Assembly (NCBI GenBank): GCA_030688365.1
Contig: JAUYIE010000004.1
Coordinates: 6,565 to 70,564, forward strand
DNA from: a bacterium
GTDB taxonomy: Bacteria > Patescibacteria > ABY1 > JACQRZ01
Length of the DNA: 64,000 nt
Reading direction: 5' to 3'
The notes under the pieces were generated by a model. That model had not been told where the DNA came from and did no database searches. It saw nothing but the letters and a program-made list of their open reading frames with translations. The first letter of the stretch is position 1, and the number at the start of each line of letters is the position of its first letter. Positions 1-8,802 of the stretch are shown here, one piece after another. The translations under genes and the position numbers were made by a program.

Positions 1-421
1 GGAATGTGAAAATTCTGAATCCCTGTAAATAACATAAAAAGGATGGATGGAACCACGCCTTTTTTAATTAGATAAGCCAAGAGAGTAGAGAAGTGCGGCT
101 GATATTGTGCGACGCATAATGATTAAACCACCAACAGATTTTAGAATAATACTTAACCAGATGTAAGAACTATAAAAAACTGTATAGTGTAGAGTATAAC
201 CACTAGTGAGGAGGATCAGACTTACGAGATAGCATGAAAACACCGTTTAGGCCCCGTCTTTTAAAACTAACATTTTATCTACAGATGGTATACCATCAAA
301 ATGAATTTGAAAACCCCTCTCCGTGGCGTCGCTTAAGATATATTGAGCGACGCATGATATTGCATTAATATTCTCATCCTATGCCCCTTAATCACATCAA
401 ATAAAAAGAAGTGAGCAATTA
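1..421. other. Gene-poor leading stretch
   Basis: I see no convincing coding region here on either strand. It contains a strong hairpin at 326-353, a related GCGACGCAT motif near 109-117, and at its right end the terminator of the zinc-ribbon gene. The window edge may cut off a gene that lies further left. Confidence 0.6.
326..353. repeat. 11-bp stem hairpin, GCGTCGCT arms
   Basis: The arms GCGTCGCTTAA and TTGAGCGACGC pair over 11 positions (one T-G wobble) around a 6-nt loop GATATA. No T-run follows on either strand, so it is not a classical terminator. The sub-motif GCGACGCAT recurs near 109-117. Role unknown. Confidence 0.5.
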
Positions 422-428
422 TCACTTC
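402..428 (-). terminator. Rho-independent terminator of the zinc-ribbon gene
   Basis: On the minus strand GAAGTGA and TCACTTC arms flank a 7-nt loop and are followed by TTTTTATTT. The hairpin overlaps the TGA stop of the gene at 422-742. Confidence 0.7.
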
Positions 429-742
429 CATACTTCCCTTTCGCCTCCCAGACAGTCAAGGCATGTCTTTATGCCTAGTATGCTAGAAAAACCAACCTTT
501 TTAATTTTTTTGCATTTATGACATTTTTTGCGTGGTCTTCTACTGCATGTAATGCACTCATGTCCGTGCTTTGTACGTCTATATGGTGATCCACTTTGGT
601 GACAAAAATCACATATTCTCCACGTACTTGGATCAAGTGTTCTACATCGACCGCACAGCCACTTCCCATCCTTTCGCTTATGTACAGACGCTTTTTTCTG
701 TCCGCATGGTCCTTCACATTGCATTTCCTTCTTATATATCAT
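422..742 (-). CDS. Small multi-zinc-ribbon protein
   Basis: A 106-residue protein of unknown function. It carries five cysteine pairs in CxxC or CxxxC form (about C9/C13, C30/C33, C44/C47, C63/C66 with C74/C77, and C94/C97) in a Lys/Arg-rich background. That pattern suggests two or more zinc ribbons and possible nucleic-acid binding, but I do not recognise a family. The start is well supported: an AGGAGG Shine-Dalgarno sits 8 nt upstream of the ATG (cctcc at 751-755 on the plus strand). A terminator overlaps its stop codon, so it appears to be a single-gene transcript. Such a strong ribosome-binding site is unusual compared with the neighbouring housekeeping genes. Confidence 0.75.
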   Translation of the reverse strand: MIYKKEMQCEGPCGQKKASVHKRKDGKWLCGRCRTLDPSTWRICDFCHQSGSPYRRTKHGHECITCSRRPRKKCHKCKKIKKVGFSSILGIKTCLDCLGGEREVWK

Positions 743-884
743 CTCTCTATCCTCCTATTTCTTATATCCGGATGCGATTGTACAATTCTCTCCTGCAAAA
801 GTCAATGTGTACCTCTCGCATGCTAAATATAGGCGTCGCAAAATATTTACTTTCATTTCAAAACTTATTCGTATTACTCCCCTA

Positions 885-2108
885 TTATGGTAAATAATTC
901 AATGGATCAACCGGTATACCATTAAGACGTATCTCAAAATGAAGGTGAGGTCCTGTGGTGTATGGCCCTGATCCTGTTGTTCGTGGGGTACCGCCGGAAT
1001 ATCCAATGATCGTACCTTTTTTTACGTATGTATCTTGTTTGACGGTCATAGCAGAAACATGACCATAAACCGATGCCAATCCTTTATCATGGAGAAGCAT
1101 AATATATGCATAGGCCTTGCCATTCATGTGTGTACGTGCTACATACCCATCCTCAACAGCACGAATAGGTGTACCTTGATATGCGCGAATATCTATTGCG
1201 CCATGTTCAAATAAATACCTAAATGGATACTCGGGATCTTTAAAATATGTCGATATTCCACGAGTTGGATCCACCGGCCACATCATACTTACAGCATTAC
1301 CCGTAGAAAGTATTTTCAATTTGTCTTGCTTCGTCCGCTCGAGGTTTGAAATATCTGCGTCAATACGTGCCTGTTCAGACCGCGCCTCGCTAAGTAACTG
1401 ATCATACTTTTCAGCCGACAATATTGATTGGACGACAAGTGCTTGCTTTGCCGTACGTTGCTCTTCTAATTGATCTTTGTCTTTGGATAGCTGATCTCGT
1501 AACTCAATCTGTCTCTTTTTATTATTTTCTAAACCCATTTTTTGTACATTCAGCTCACTTCGTAAAACCTTTAGACGAGCAATCCCCTTCCCTAGTTCGC
1601 CTTGAGATTCTTCCAAATAACGCACCTGATCAAAAAATTCTGACAATGAGTCATTGGTAAGTAGAATTTCTACCAAATCCTTTTGATCCTCTACGTATAC
1701 CTGTCTAATAAACTCGGCTAATTGGCCTTTGAGGACACTTACCTGCTCTTCCCGTTTTCCAATCTCTAAATCGGTCTGCTGAATTTCCAAATCTAATTGC
1801 TCAACTTCCTGTTTTGACGCTTCAAGATCTAATGTCACTTTTTCAATTTCATCCTCCGTTATTGCTAAAACATTTTCCAGCGTTGAAGCTTCTTGTCGCT
1901 TTTTAGTTATGTTTTGTTCATATGTTTGAATGCGCGTACGTAATGTTGAAACGCTAGCTTTCTTGTCCTTAATTTGATCATTGAGCTCCAGGACAGTGAC
2001 ATCAGTGTCACTTAAAGTGTTATCAGTACTTGAAAATCCCAAATGCGGAACGGCAAATGGTACTATGAGTATTAATAAAATTATGACTCCAAAAACGCGT
2101 CTATACAT
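885..2108 (-). CDS. M23 peptidase with N-terminal coiled coil (EnvC/NlpD-like)
   Basis: 407 residues. An N-terminal hydrophobic segment (about 5-25) acts as signal peptide or anchor. A long heptad-rich coiled coil follows (about 35-265, many Leu/Glu/Lys/Gln). The C-terminal M23 (LytM/peptidase_M23) domain spans about 275-405, with the family landmarks HGAIDIRA, YGHVSAM and GPHLHFEIRLNG. The HxH pair in HLHFE is the expected zinc-binding motif, and the GAIDI segment replaces the more common GVDI. The architecture matches secreted murein hydrolases or their activators acting in cell separation. It lies 19 bp after gltX on the same strand and may share its transcript. Confidence 0.9.
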   Translation of the reverse strand: MYRRVFGVIILLILIVPFAVPHLGFSSTDNTLSDTDVTVLELNDQIKDKKASVSTLRTRIQTYEQNITKKRQEASTLENVLAITEDEIEKVTLDLEASKQEVEQLDLEIQQTDLEIGKREEQVSVLKGQLAEFIRQVYVEDQKDLVEILLTNDSLSEFFDQVRYLEESQGELGKGIARLKVLRSELNVQKMGLENNKKRQIELRDQLSKDKDQLEEQRTAKQALVVQSILSAEKYDQLLSEARSEQARIDADISNLERTKQDKLKILSTGNAVSMMWPVDPTRGISTYFKDPEYPFRYLFEHGAIDIRAYQGTPIRAVEDGYVARTHMNGKAYAYIMLLHDKGLASVYGHVSAMTVKQDTYVKKGTIIGYSGGTPRTTGSGPYTTGPHLHFEIRLNGIPVDPLNYLP

Positions 2109-2127
2109 GAGTCTGACAAGCTAATGA

Positions 2128-3642
2128 CTAATGAAAATTAATTAAAAAAGAAATTGCATTTGCTATTCTTTCAAGTGTTTTTTCTTTACCTAATGCGTCA
2201 GCTATCTCAAATGGTCCGGGGCTATTCTGTTGTCCGCTCAATGCTACCCGTAGTGGCCATAAAACAGCACCATTTTTGAGTCCTTTATTGGTAATTTCAG
2301 TTTTAATGGCCATTTCAATAGAAGGTGTCGTAAAATCAGCATCTTTCATCTGTTTTATTATATCACGTCCGAGTCCTAGCATTTCGCAAGTCTCTTCTTT
2401 GGATTTATCTTTCCATGATAACAAGTGCGGGTCATATTCCAATGTGTCAGTCAGACAAAATGCAATATGCGGCGGAATCTCGGAAAGGACTTTTGCTCTG
2501 TCTTGCTCAAGGGCAATATATTTTTCTAGCAAATCCCGCGATATAGTTTCCTTATTTGCATTGATAACAAAGCTTGTTGCCTTCATTATATCATCTTTTG
2601 GTAATTCAAGATATCCTTGATCAAACAAGTGTGGAAGTACACGACTGGTGAGTTCATTAATTGGAAGCGCGCGAATGTAGTGACTATTTAACCATTGTAG
2701 TTTTTCAATATTAAAAATTGCTCCAGATTTTTGGACTCGTTCAAAACTAAATTGCTCAATAAGCTCGGGTAATGAAAAGATCTCCTGTTCGGTACCTGGA
2801 TTCCATCCCAGTAGCGCCAAAAAATTTATCAATGCCTCCGGTAAATACCCTTCTGCACGGTAATCTAACAGTGAAACTTTATTTTTTCTTTTACTCATTT
2901 TTGATCTATCGGGATTGAGAATCAATGGAATATGAGCATATATCGGAGTAGAAAAACCAAGTGCTTTGATAAATAACACCTGTTTGGGAGTATTTGAGAG
3001 ATGTTCTTCTCCACGGATTACATGAGTTATCTTCATCTCGTGATCGTCAATGACCACTGCAAGGCCGTACAGCGGTGTGTGCGTATCTTTTGCAACAACT
3101 ACATCACCAATCAACGTGCCGTCAAATTCAACGCGACCACGAACAAGATCTTCAAAATGAATTTTTTCTGGCGGTATACGAAAACGAAGTACCGACGATG
3201 CACCACTTTCAATTCGTTTTTTTACCTCATCATCTGTCAAATGTGCACATGTTCCATTATAGATTTGTGGATTCTTATTTGATACATTCTGTTTTCGTTG
3301 AAATTCAAGCTCTTCTTCGGTACAAAAACAGTGGTAAAGTGATCTTTGATCGAGTAATTTCTGAAGATACCGCTCATATATATCAGTTCTTTCACTTTGT
3401 CTATACGGAGCGTATTGTCCACCACAATCAGGTCCTTCATCCCAATCCATACCAAGCCACTTAAGTCCTTCCATGATATCATCCTCATATTCCTTTTTTG
3501 ATCGTTCTTTGTCGGTGTCTTCAATCCTGCACACTACCACGCCGTTATTACGACGAGCAAATAAAATATTTACGAGCACCGTACGGACTGTGCCAATATG
3601 AAGAAATCCGGTTGGCGATGGCGCAAAGCGTGCTCGTATCAT
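2128..3642 (-). CDS. gltX: Glutamyl-tRNA synthetase
   Basis: 504 residues, normal length for the family. Class I aminoacyl-tRNA synthetase that charges tRNA-Glu (and often tRNA-Gln where GlnRS is absent). The HIGH-type motif is at residues 15-18 (HIGT, in PSPTGFLHIGT) and KMSKR at 248-252. The CxC pair at C105/C107 and C132 fit the zinc knuckle of bacterial GluRS. The C-terminal helical anticodon-binding domain is present. The ATG at 3642 gives the canonical N-terminus MIRARFAPSPTG. A strong hairpin lies 11 nt upstream and may affect expression. Confidence 0.97.
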   Translation of the reverse strand: MIRARFAPSPTGFLHIGTVRTVLVNILFARRNNGVVVCRIEDTDKERSKKEYEDDIMEGLKWLGMDWDEGPDCGGQYAPYRQSERTDIYERYLQKLLDQRSLYHCFCTEEELEFQRKQNVSNKNPQIYNGTCAHLTDDEVKKRIESGASSVLRFRIPPEKIHFEDLVRGRVEFDGTLIGDVVVAKDTHTPLYGLAVVIDDHEMKITHVIRGEEHLSNTPKQVLFIKALGFSTPIYAHIPLILNPDRSKMSKRKNKVSLLDYRAEGYLPEALINFLALLGWNPGTEQEIFSLPELIEQFSFERVQKSGAIFNIEKLQWLNSHYIRALPINELTSRVLPHLFDQGYLELPKDDIMKATSFVINANKETISRDLLEKYIALEQDRAKVLSEIPPHIAFCLTDTLEYDPHLLSWKDKSKEETCEMLGLGRDIIKQMKDADFTTPSIEMAIKTEITNKGLKNGAVLWPLRVALSGQQNSPGPFEIADALGKEKTLERIANAISFLINFH

Positions 3643-3653
3643 ATTTCATATAT

Positions 3654-3686
3654 GTTATTGACCTCCTAAAAAGGAGGCCAATAACG
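3654..3686 (-). promoter_or_regulatory. Strong leader hairpin in front of gltX
   Basis: The arms GTTATTGG-A-CCTCC and GGAGGCCAATAAC pair over 13 bp with one bulged A and a 6-nt loop. It lies between the membrane-protein gene and gltX, ending 11 nt before the gltX ATG. No T-run follows on the minus strand, so it is not a standard terminator. An RNA-processing site, a translational control hairpin or an mRNA stabiliser are all possible. Confidence 0.5.
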
Positions 3687-3695
3687 GCTTATCAG

Positions 3696-4841
3696 TTAAG
3701 GGGTTTGTATCGGATATCCACTATTGACATCTTGTAAACCACCGGCAGGCTGAAGATTGAGAGTATCTAGCGATGAAGCAGGTTGATTATCTAAAGATGA
3801 TGGTACTGTAGTATTCGATCCTTGAAGTATACGTTGTAAGTCATCTGCAGACGTGGGACAAATGTCAGGCGTAAACGTATATACTATCTTTGGAAGGAAG
3901 GTAAATAGACCATCTACGTTTAGTGCCGCATTTTGTGCAATAGGAAGCAATATTGATACCACCCCACCTTTAAACAGATTTGCAAGGTTGGTTCTCGCTT
4001 GACATGTCAGTAGTGATGATATCCAAACAAATATTCCAATGACCAATCCGACTATGGCAAAAAATATGAGTGAATGTTTTTCCCCTTTAAAATAATGAAA
4101 TTCCTGATTACGTGGTAATGCTACCAAATCCTCATAACGAATATAATCAAATATTACGAAAAACGGAATTACGAGAATCATGTACGCCCCAAATAACAAC
4201 GCAAACAAGACTCCACCTATTACAGGGACTGCAAGAAAAAGAAGGATAATAAGTGAAATGGCAAAAATGATTCCCACAAGACCAACATAGCGTCCCAGAG
4301 TTGCAAACCAGACTCCACGGGTTATATAACGACTGTACGCGATTGCTTCAATACCTCGTTTTCCTTCTCCTACCAAAATATATACGCCAAAATACAGCCA
4401 TACAACCATTAATATTGGTAAAACAATGGTAATAGAACTTCCATATGTTGCAAGACCACCAAGTATACTTATCCACAATAGCGATAAGTATACTGGTTTT
4501 GCTTGCTCAAGTGCTTGTTTGATTGTCAGAATTGATTCGTTTCTATGCTTTACTACATGTAGCATTGCGGTAAAAATCAATGCATATCCAAAATATGATG
4601 CAAATTGAATCAACGTGTTTATAACCTCAATAAAGGATTTTATTGTTTGCGATGAATGTAAAACGAGAAAATTCAATAACGACGTGAGCCCCAATGCGAT
4701 CAAAAAAACAATTCCAATACATATACTCAAGGAGACCAGCGGACTCATCAATCGCTTATATGTTACCCATGTTCGTCCGAGTAATGATCCCATCCCGGGA
4801 AGGTTCACAACCGGGACTGCTCCTGATGGCAGTTGTTCCAT
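3696..4841 (-). CDS. Multi-pass membrane protein of unknown function
   Basis: 381 residues with about six hydrophobic segments between roughly 30 and 290, and a soluble C-terminal tail rich in Ser, Leu, Asn and Pro (about 335-381). The N-terminus has a short proline/glycine segment before the first membrane helix. The overall shape resembles uncharacterised integral membrane proteins common in CPR genomes, but no catalytic motif is visible. Its stop codon is about 50 bp before gltX on the same strand, with the leader hairpin in between. Function not assigned. Confidence 0.75.
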   Translation of the reverse strand: MEQLPSGAVPVVNLPGMGSLLGRTWVTYKRLMSPLVSLSICIGIVFLIALGLTSLLNFLVLHSSQTIKSFIEVINTLIQFASYFGYALIFTAMLHVVKHRNESILTIKQALEQAKPVYLSLLWISILGGLATYGSSITIVLPILMVVWLYFGVYILVGEGKRGIEAIAYSRYITRGVWFATLGRYVGLVGIIFAISLIILLFLAVPVIGGVLFALLFGAYMILVIPFFVIFDYIRYEDLVALPRNQEFHYFKGEKHSLIFFAIVGLVIGIFVWISSLLTCQARTNLANLFKGGVVSILLPIAQNAALNVDGLFTFLPKIVYTFTPDICPTSADDLQRILQGSNTTVPSSLDNQPASSLDTLNLQPAGGLQDVNSGYPIQTP

Positions 4842-4936
4842 AGCTAAAAGTATTTAAAAATAAAATATGACAAGCAATATTTTCGGGCTCAAGTAAATCG
4901 TTCTTAGAACATAGAAAATCCAGCTCAGAAACGCTG

Positions 4937-5012
4937 TGGTGCGCCCAGCAGGAATCGAACCTGCAACCACTGGCTTAAAAGGCCATTGCTCTGCCGATTG
5001 AGCTATGGGCGC
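4937..5012 (-). tRNA. tRNA-Lys (anticodon UUU)
   Basis: The minus strand folds as a full cloverleaf: acceptor GCGCCCA/TGGGCGC, D-stem GCTC/GAGC, anticodon loop CTTTTAA giving UUU, and T-stem GCAGG/CCTGC with loop TTCGATT. The discriminator A and the 3' CCA are encoded (4937-4940). The anticodon stem has one A-G mismatch at its outer pair. Confidence 0.97.
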
Positions 5013-5028
5013 ACGTGATTCCTCATAA

Positions 5029-5057
5029 ATAATATACTAAAGTTGGTAAAATGACAA
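5029..5057 (-). promoter_or_regulatory. Promoter of tRNA-Lys
   Basis: TTGTCA, a 17-nt spacer, then TATTAT on the minus strand, ending 16 nt before the mature tRNA 5' end. Confidence 0.65.
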
Positions 5058-5192
5058 GTTTTTCAGTGTCAATTTCGCAGTTATAAGTAAAACGCTACTT
5101 ATATTTCAACGCATTCAAGGGTAATATTTTTTGATTGAAGGACGGGGTTCATTTCTACTTTTTAAAATCGTAAATTTTTACTTCAATATTAT

Positions 5193-5217
5193 TAATCGTA
5201 TCATATTGATACGATTA
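5193..5217. promoter_or_regulatory. Perfect 11-bp palindrome upstream of dnaB
   Basis: TAATCGTATCA and TGATACGATTA are perfect inverted repeats around a 3-nt centre (TAT). The site lies 18 bp upstream of the dnaB -35 element, where a dimeric repressor or activator could bind. It is AT-rich, has no T-run, and is therefore unlikely to be a terminator. Confidence 0.5.
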
Positions 5218-5235
5218 TGCCATGATTTGGTCAGC

Positions 5236-5264
5236 TTGCACCTATCCCCTTCTTGGCTTACAAT
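5236..5264 (+). promoter_or_regulatory. Promoter of dnaB-recR
   Basis: TTGCAC, 17-nt spacer, TACAAT. Predicted transcription start is near 5271, giving a leader of about 20 nt before the ATG at 5292. This argues against the upstream in-frame ATG at 5253, which would lie inside the promoter. Confidence 0.65.
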
Positions 5265-5291
5265 ACCTGCGCACTTATCCTCTATCATTTT

Positions 5292-6710
5292 ATGGCCAAC
5301 GAGCTTATTGACCGCATTCCACCTCATAGTGTCGAAGCCGAGCAATCCTTGCTTGGGGCGCTTTTGATTGATAAAGAAGCGATCCACAAGATGGCGGATA
5401 TGATCACGGATGAGGATTTTTACAAAGATATCCACCGTATTATTTTTAGCGCTATGGTGGATCTGTATGCCAAGCATGACCCGATTGACCTTTTGAGTCT
5501 TGGTAACCGTCTTGAAGAAAAGAAACAACTCGAAATGATTGGCGGACGAAGTTATCTCATCGGGCTTGCCAATAACGTCCCAACGGCCAGCAATGTGGTG
5601 CATTATGCTGAAATTGTGCAGAAAAAGTCTACCCTCCGCCGTCTGCAGGCGGCTGCGTCATATATCATGAAACTATCATTTGAAGAAGAAAATGACGTGG
5701 AAGTTACACTGGATGATTCTGAACGAAAGATATTTAGCGTATCTCAACGACTTTTGAAAAAAGCATTTACGTCTATCCGCGAGGTATTGAGCGATGCGTT
5801 TGAGCGCATTGACGACATGCATAAAGAAAAAGGCAAGCTTCGCGGGCTCACCACCGGATTTTCTGATCTTGATAAAAGTCTTGCAGGACTACAAAAATCC
5901 GACCTTTTGATCTTGGCGGCTCGTCCAAGTGTGGGAAAAACATCGCTTGCACTTGACCTAGCACGTAATGCCGCACTCAATGCGAACGCTTCAGTGGGTT
6001 TTTTTAGTCTTGAAATGTCTAAAGATCAACTTGTGGATCGTATGATTTGTGCACAAGCCGGAGTAGATCTATGGAAAATGCGTACTGGTAAACTTTCTGA
6101 CCGCCCTGAATCAGATGATTTTAATCGTATAGGGACAGCGATTGATCAACTCTCAAATGCCAAAATATTTATTGATGATACACCTTCCGCCAACATCATG
6201 GAAATACGCACAAAGGCACGACGACTAAAAAGTGAACATGGTCTTGATTTGATCATACTTGACTATCTACAGCTGATGGAGGGACGTGCTGGAGGCAATG
6301 ATGGCAGGACACAGGAAGTCTCTGAAATCAGTCGAGGACTCAAGTCTATCGCTCGTGAGCTTGATGTCCCATTTATCGCCCTTTCACAGCTCAATCGTGC
6401 GGTAGAATTATCCAAACCGGCCATTCCCAAAATGGCACACTTACGTGAATCCGGCTCTATCGAGCAAGACGCAGATGTCGTGTTGTTTATCTATCGTAAG
6501 GCGGCAGATCGAAATTACCGACCTGATCAACTGAACGATCAAGATAAGTACACAGCAGAGATTCACATCGCAAAACATCGTAATGGTCCGACCGGTATCG
6601 TGAGTCTCTTTTTTGATGAACAACGCGCCTGTTTCCGTAATCTGGATAGACAACATGGACAGGAAGAAGCCGGTGTCTCCAGTGCGGATTCATTTGATAT
6701 GTTTTCGTAA
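5292..6710 (+). CDS. dnaB: Replicative DNA helicase DnaB
   Basis: 472 residues from the ATG at 5292. The hexameric helicase unwinds DNA ahead of the fork and works with primase. The N-terminal DnaB domain (about 8-110, starting RIPPHSVEAEQSLLGALL) is followed by a RecA-like helicase core. Walker A is RPSVGKTS at about 211-218 and Walker B is in DLIILDYLQLM. The downstream ALSQLNR and RESGSIEQDAD motifs are typical. An upstream in-frame ATG at 5253 is rejected because it overlaps the -10/-35 region and adds residues outside the conserved N-terminus. recR follows after 12 bp, so the two are probably co-transcribed. Confidence 0.97.
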   Translation: MANELIDRIPPHSVEAEQSLLGALLIDKEAIHKMADMITDEDFYKDIHRIIFSAMVDLYAKHDPIDLLSLGNRLEEKKQLEMIGGRSYLIGLANNVPTASNVVHYAEIVQKKSTLRRLQAAASYIMKLSFEEENDVEVTLDDSERKIFSVSQRLLKKAFTSIREVLSDAFERIDDMHKEKGKLRGLTTGFSDLDKSLAGLQKSDLLILAARPSVGKTSLALDLARNAALNANASVGFFSLEMSKDQLVDRMICAQAGVDLWKMRTGKLSDRPESDDFNRIGTAIDQLSNAKIFIDDTPSANIMEIRTKARRLKSEHGLDLIILDYLQLMEGRAGGNDGRTQEVSEISRGLKSIARELDVPFIALSQLNRAVELSKPAIPKMAHLRESGSIEQDADVVLFIYRKAADRNYRPDQLNDQDKYTAEIHIAKHRNGPTGIVSLFFDEQRACFRNLDRQHGQEEAGVSSADSFDMFS

Positions 6711-6722
6711 ACTCATTGTCAT

Positions 6723-7325
6723 ATGGCATATCCTTCGCCACTTCGTTTTCTCATTGAACAATTTGCGAGATTTCCCGGTATTGGCGAAAAAACCGCTCAG
6801 CGATTTGTCTTTTTTTTATTACGTCAACCCCAAGCGGATTTGATACGGTTTGCCCGAGCACTCATGGAACTGCATGATTCTATTATCGTGTGTAAAGTGT
6901 GTTTCAATTACGCTGAAAAAACGCCATGTGAAATATGTGCTGATCCTGCCCGTGACCACGAAACCATCTGTGTGGTAGCATTTAGTCATGAAGTGAGCGC
7001 ATTTGAGCGTACCGGCGAATACAGAGGCGATTACCATGTGTTGGGAGGTAATGTGAACATCCTTGACGGCATCACGCCGGACAAACTCCGTATCAAGGAA
7101 CTGGTGGAACGCATCACTCATTCAGAAAAAAAAGTACGCGAGGTCATTCTCGCGTTTAACCCCGATCTTGAAGGTGAATCAACGGGTTTGTATTTATACA
7201 AACTTCTCGCGCCGTATGGGATGAAACTCACTCGTCTCGCGCGTGGTTTACCTCGTGGGGCTGATATTGAATATGCCGACGAGATCACGCTTGCTGATGC
7301 GATAAAGGCACGAAGAGAGGTATAA
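6723..7325 (+). CDS. recR: Recombination mediator RecR
   Basis: 200 residues, the usual length. RecR, with RecO and RecF, loads RecA at gaps. The helix-hairpin-helix FPGIGEKTAQR is at about 17-27, followed by a C4 zinc finger (C57, C60, C69, C72) and a Toprim domain (about 80-175) containing VVAFSHEVSAFERTG. In the C-terminus, PRGADIEYADEITLADAI (about 178-195) matches the family signature. It sits 12 bp after dnaB and is probably translated from the same mRNA. Confidence 0.96.
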   Translation: MAYPSPLRFLIEQFARFPGIGEKTAQRFVFFLLRQPQADLIRFARALMELHDSIIVCKVCFNYAEKTPCEICADPARDHETICVVAFSHEVSAFERTGEYRGDYHVLGGNVNILDGITPDKLRIKELVERITHSEKKVREVILAFNPDLEGESTGLYLYKLLAPYGMKLTRLARGLPRGADIEYADEITLADAIKARREV

Positions 7326-7372
7326 AAGTATTGACCTATTATAGACTAGACAAGCCCCAAACGGGACATTTT

Positions 7373-7684
7373 TTATATAGAAGTTATTTGAACTGTAGTA
7401 AACGGTTGACGATGGCCATTTTTACGACGATACCGTACTTTGGGCTTATATTTTATAATATCAATCTTTTTACCCCTCCCCTGCTCCACAATAGTCGCCT
7501 TGACTTGTGCATCACCGATAGTAGGTAATCCAAGCACTAAATCATTACCTTCTTCATCTGTCTTAAGCAACACGGTATCAAAGGTGATTTCGTTTGAAGG
7601 TTCGCCTTCAATTTTTTCAATCTTAAGCTTGTCCCCTTCCTTTACAATATATTGTTTTCCCCCTGTTTGAATGACTGCAAACAT
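7373..7684 (-). CDS. rplU: 50S ribosomal protein L21
   Basis: 103 residues, normal length. It begins MFAVIQTGGKQYIV and ends with the RKNGHRQPFTTVQITSI type tail expected for L21. It binds 23S rRNA in the large subunit. The usual partner rpmA (L27) is not next to it: the downstream gene is convergent recR and the upstream gene is a sugar-phosphate transferase, so the canonical rplU-rpmA pair is broken here. It has its own promoter. Confidence 0.96.
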   Translation of the reverse strand: MFAVIQTGGKQYIVKEGDKLKIEKIEGEPSNEITFDTVLLKTDEEGNDLVLGLPTIGDAQVKATIVEQGRGKKIDIIKYKPKVRYRRKNGHRQPFTTVQITSI

Positions 7685-7716
7685 ATGTATTTATAACAAA
7701 ATTGATGTATTGGATC

Positions 7717-7744
7717 AGTATAGCAGGATTTGAGACTTTGTAAA
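7717..7744 (-). promoter_or_regulatory. Promoter of rplU
   Basis: TTTACA, 16-nt spacer, TATACT on the minus strand, about 33 nt upstream of the rplU start codon. Confidence 0.55.
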
Positions 7745-7764
7745 GAGTCTATCTACAAAAAGGA

Positions 7765-8802
7765 TCAAACTGACTGTCTTTCTCTATGAAGAGCAAACCA
7801 CCCTAACAGTATCATAATCAACACAAGGATACCAAATCCTATCAACTTTTGGGTGCTTTGTAGAAAAAGAGCACTGATGCCAAAAATACTGGCAAAAGCA
7901 TAAAGAACCAATACTGCCATTCGTTGAGATAATCCTGCGTCAAGAAGTCGAAAATGGATATGCTTGCGGTCGGCTTTAAACGGTGAACGTCGCTCTAAAA
8001 TCATTCTACGGATAATAACCCACACTGCGTCCAATATGGGAATACCTAGGATCAGCATAGTTGTCGCAAGTTTTGCACCAGAAACAATAGCGAGAATTCC
8101 GAGAAAAAATCCTGCAAGTAGACTGCCACCTTCGCCCAAAAAAATTGAAGCAGGATGAAAATTGAATACCAAAAAACCAGCGTATGCCCCGGCTACAATA
8201 ACCGCCAGAAGAGCGGTGGGAAAATTTACAAAAAAGAATAAACTCAACAGTGTGATAATCACTGCATTGATAATGGTCATACCAGAGACAAGCCCGTCCA
8301 GTCCATCAAGAAATTTGGTCGTATACATTACAACCATCAACCAGGCAAATGTGAGTAGATCTGACCATGCACCCAAAAAAAATGTTCCACCAAATGGTAT
8401 TGATATCTGATCAATACCTATACCTCCTTTAACAATGACACAGGCCGCGATCATAGGAAAAAAGATCTGTTGCCATGGTTTAAGGTCAAATACATCATCA
8501 AGCATTCCCCCAATCACGAGCAACATACCAGCGCCAGCGATCAAAATAATATCCTGTCCGGCTACATGTGTACCGATGATCTGTGGCCATGATAACGGCG
8601 CATAAAGTATATATAAGATCACACTTACCCAAACCCCTACATAAATTGCAACTCCGCCCCACAAAGGAATTGGCCTTTTGTGAATTTTTCTTTCAACAAG
8701 AGGTTTGTCTGTAATATCAAAACGTACCGCAATGGCTCGTATGATTACAGTAGCGAGCATACTCAATATAAATGCCACTAATGCCACCAAAAAATACATC
8801 AT
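7765..8802 (-). CDS. Undecaprenyl-phosphate sugar-1-phosphate transferase (WecA/TagO/MraY family)
   Basis: 345 residues with about ten membrane helices. The family transfers a sugar-1-phosphate from a UDP-sugar to undecaprenyl phosphate, starting surface glycan assembly at the inner face of the membrane. Visible motifs: LDDVFDLKP (Mg-binding Asp pair D102/D103), KFLDGLDGL (about 163-171), FNFHPASIFLGEGGS (about 213-227) and ADRKHIHFRL (about 277-286). In the third motif Glu (E224) stands where most WecA/TagO enzymes have Asp. It overlaps cysS by 4 bp (ATG/stop overlap), so the two are translationally coupled. WecA/TagO-like is more likely than MraY because the surrounding genes are not a cell-wall precursor cluster. 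Confidence 0.9.
   Translation of the reverse strand: MMYFLVALVAFILSMLATVIIRAIAVRFDITDKPLVERKIHKRPIPLWGGVAIYVGVWVSVILYILYAPLSWPQIIGTHVAGQDIILIAGAGMLLVIGGMLDDVFDLKPWQQIFFPMIAACVIVKGGIGIDQISIPFGGTFFLGAWSDLLTFAWLMVVMYTTKFLDGLDGLVSGMTIINAVIITLLSLFFFVNFPTALLAVIVAGAYAGFLVFNFHPASIFLGEGGSLLAGFFLGILAIVSGAKLATTMLILGIPILDAVWVIIRRMILERRSPFKADRKHIHFRLLDAGLSQRMAVLVLYAFASIFGISALFLQSTQKLIGFGILVLIMILLGWFALHRERQSV

Noticed and set aside
5253..5291. Upstream ATG start of dnaB
   Set aside because: It overlaps the -10 box of the promoter and adds residues outside the conserved N-terminus.
7326..7372. Terminator between recR and rplU
   Set aside because: Only a 4-bp CCCC-AAA-CGGG stem before a short T-run; too weak to call.
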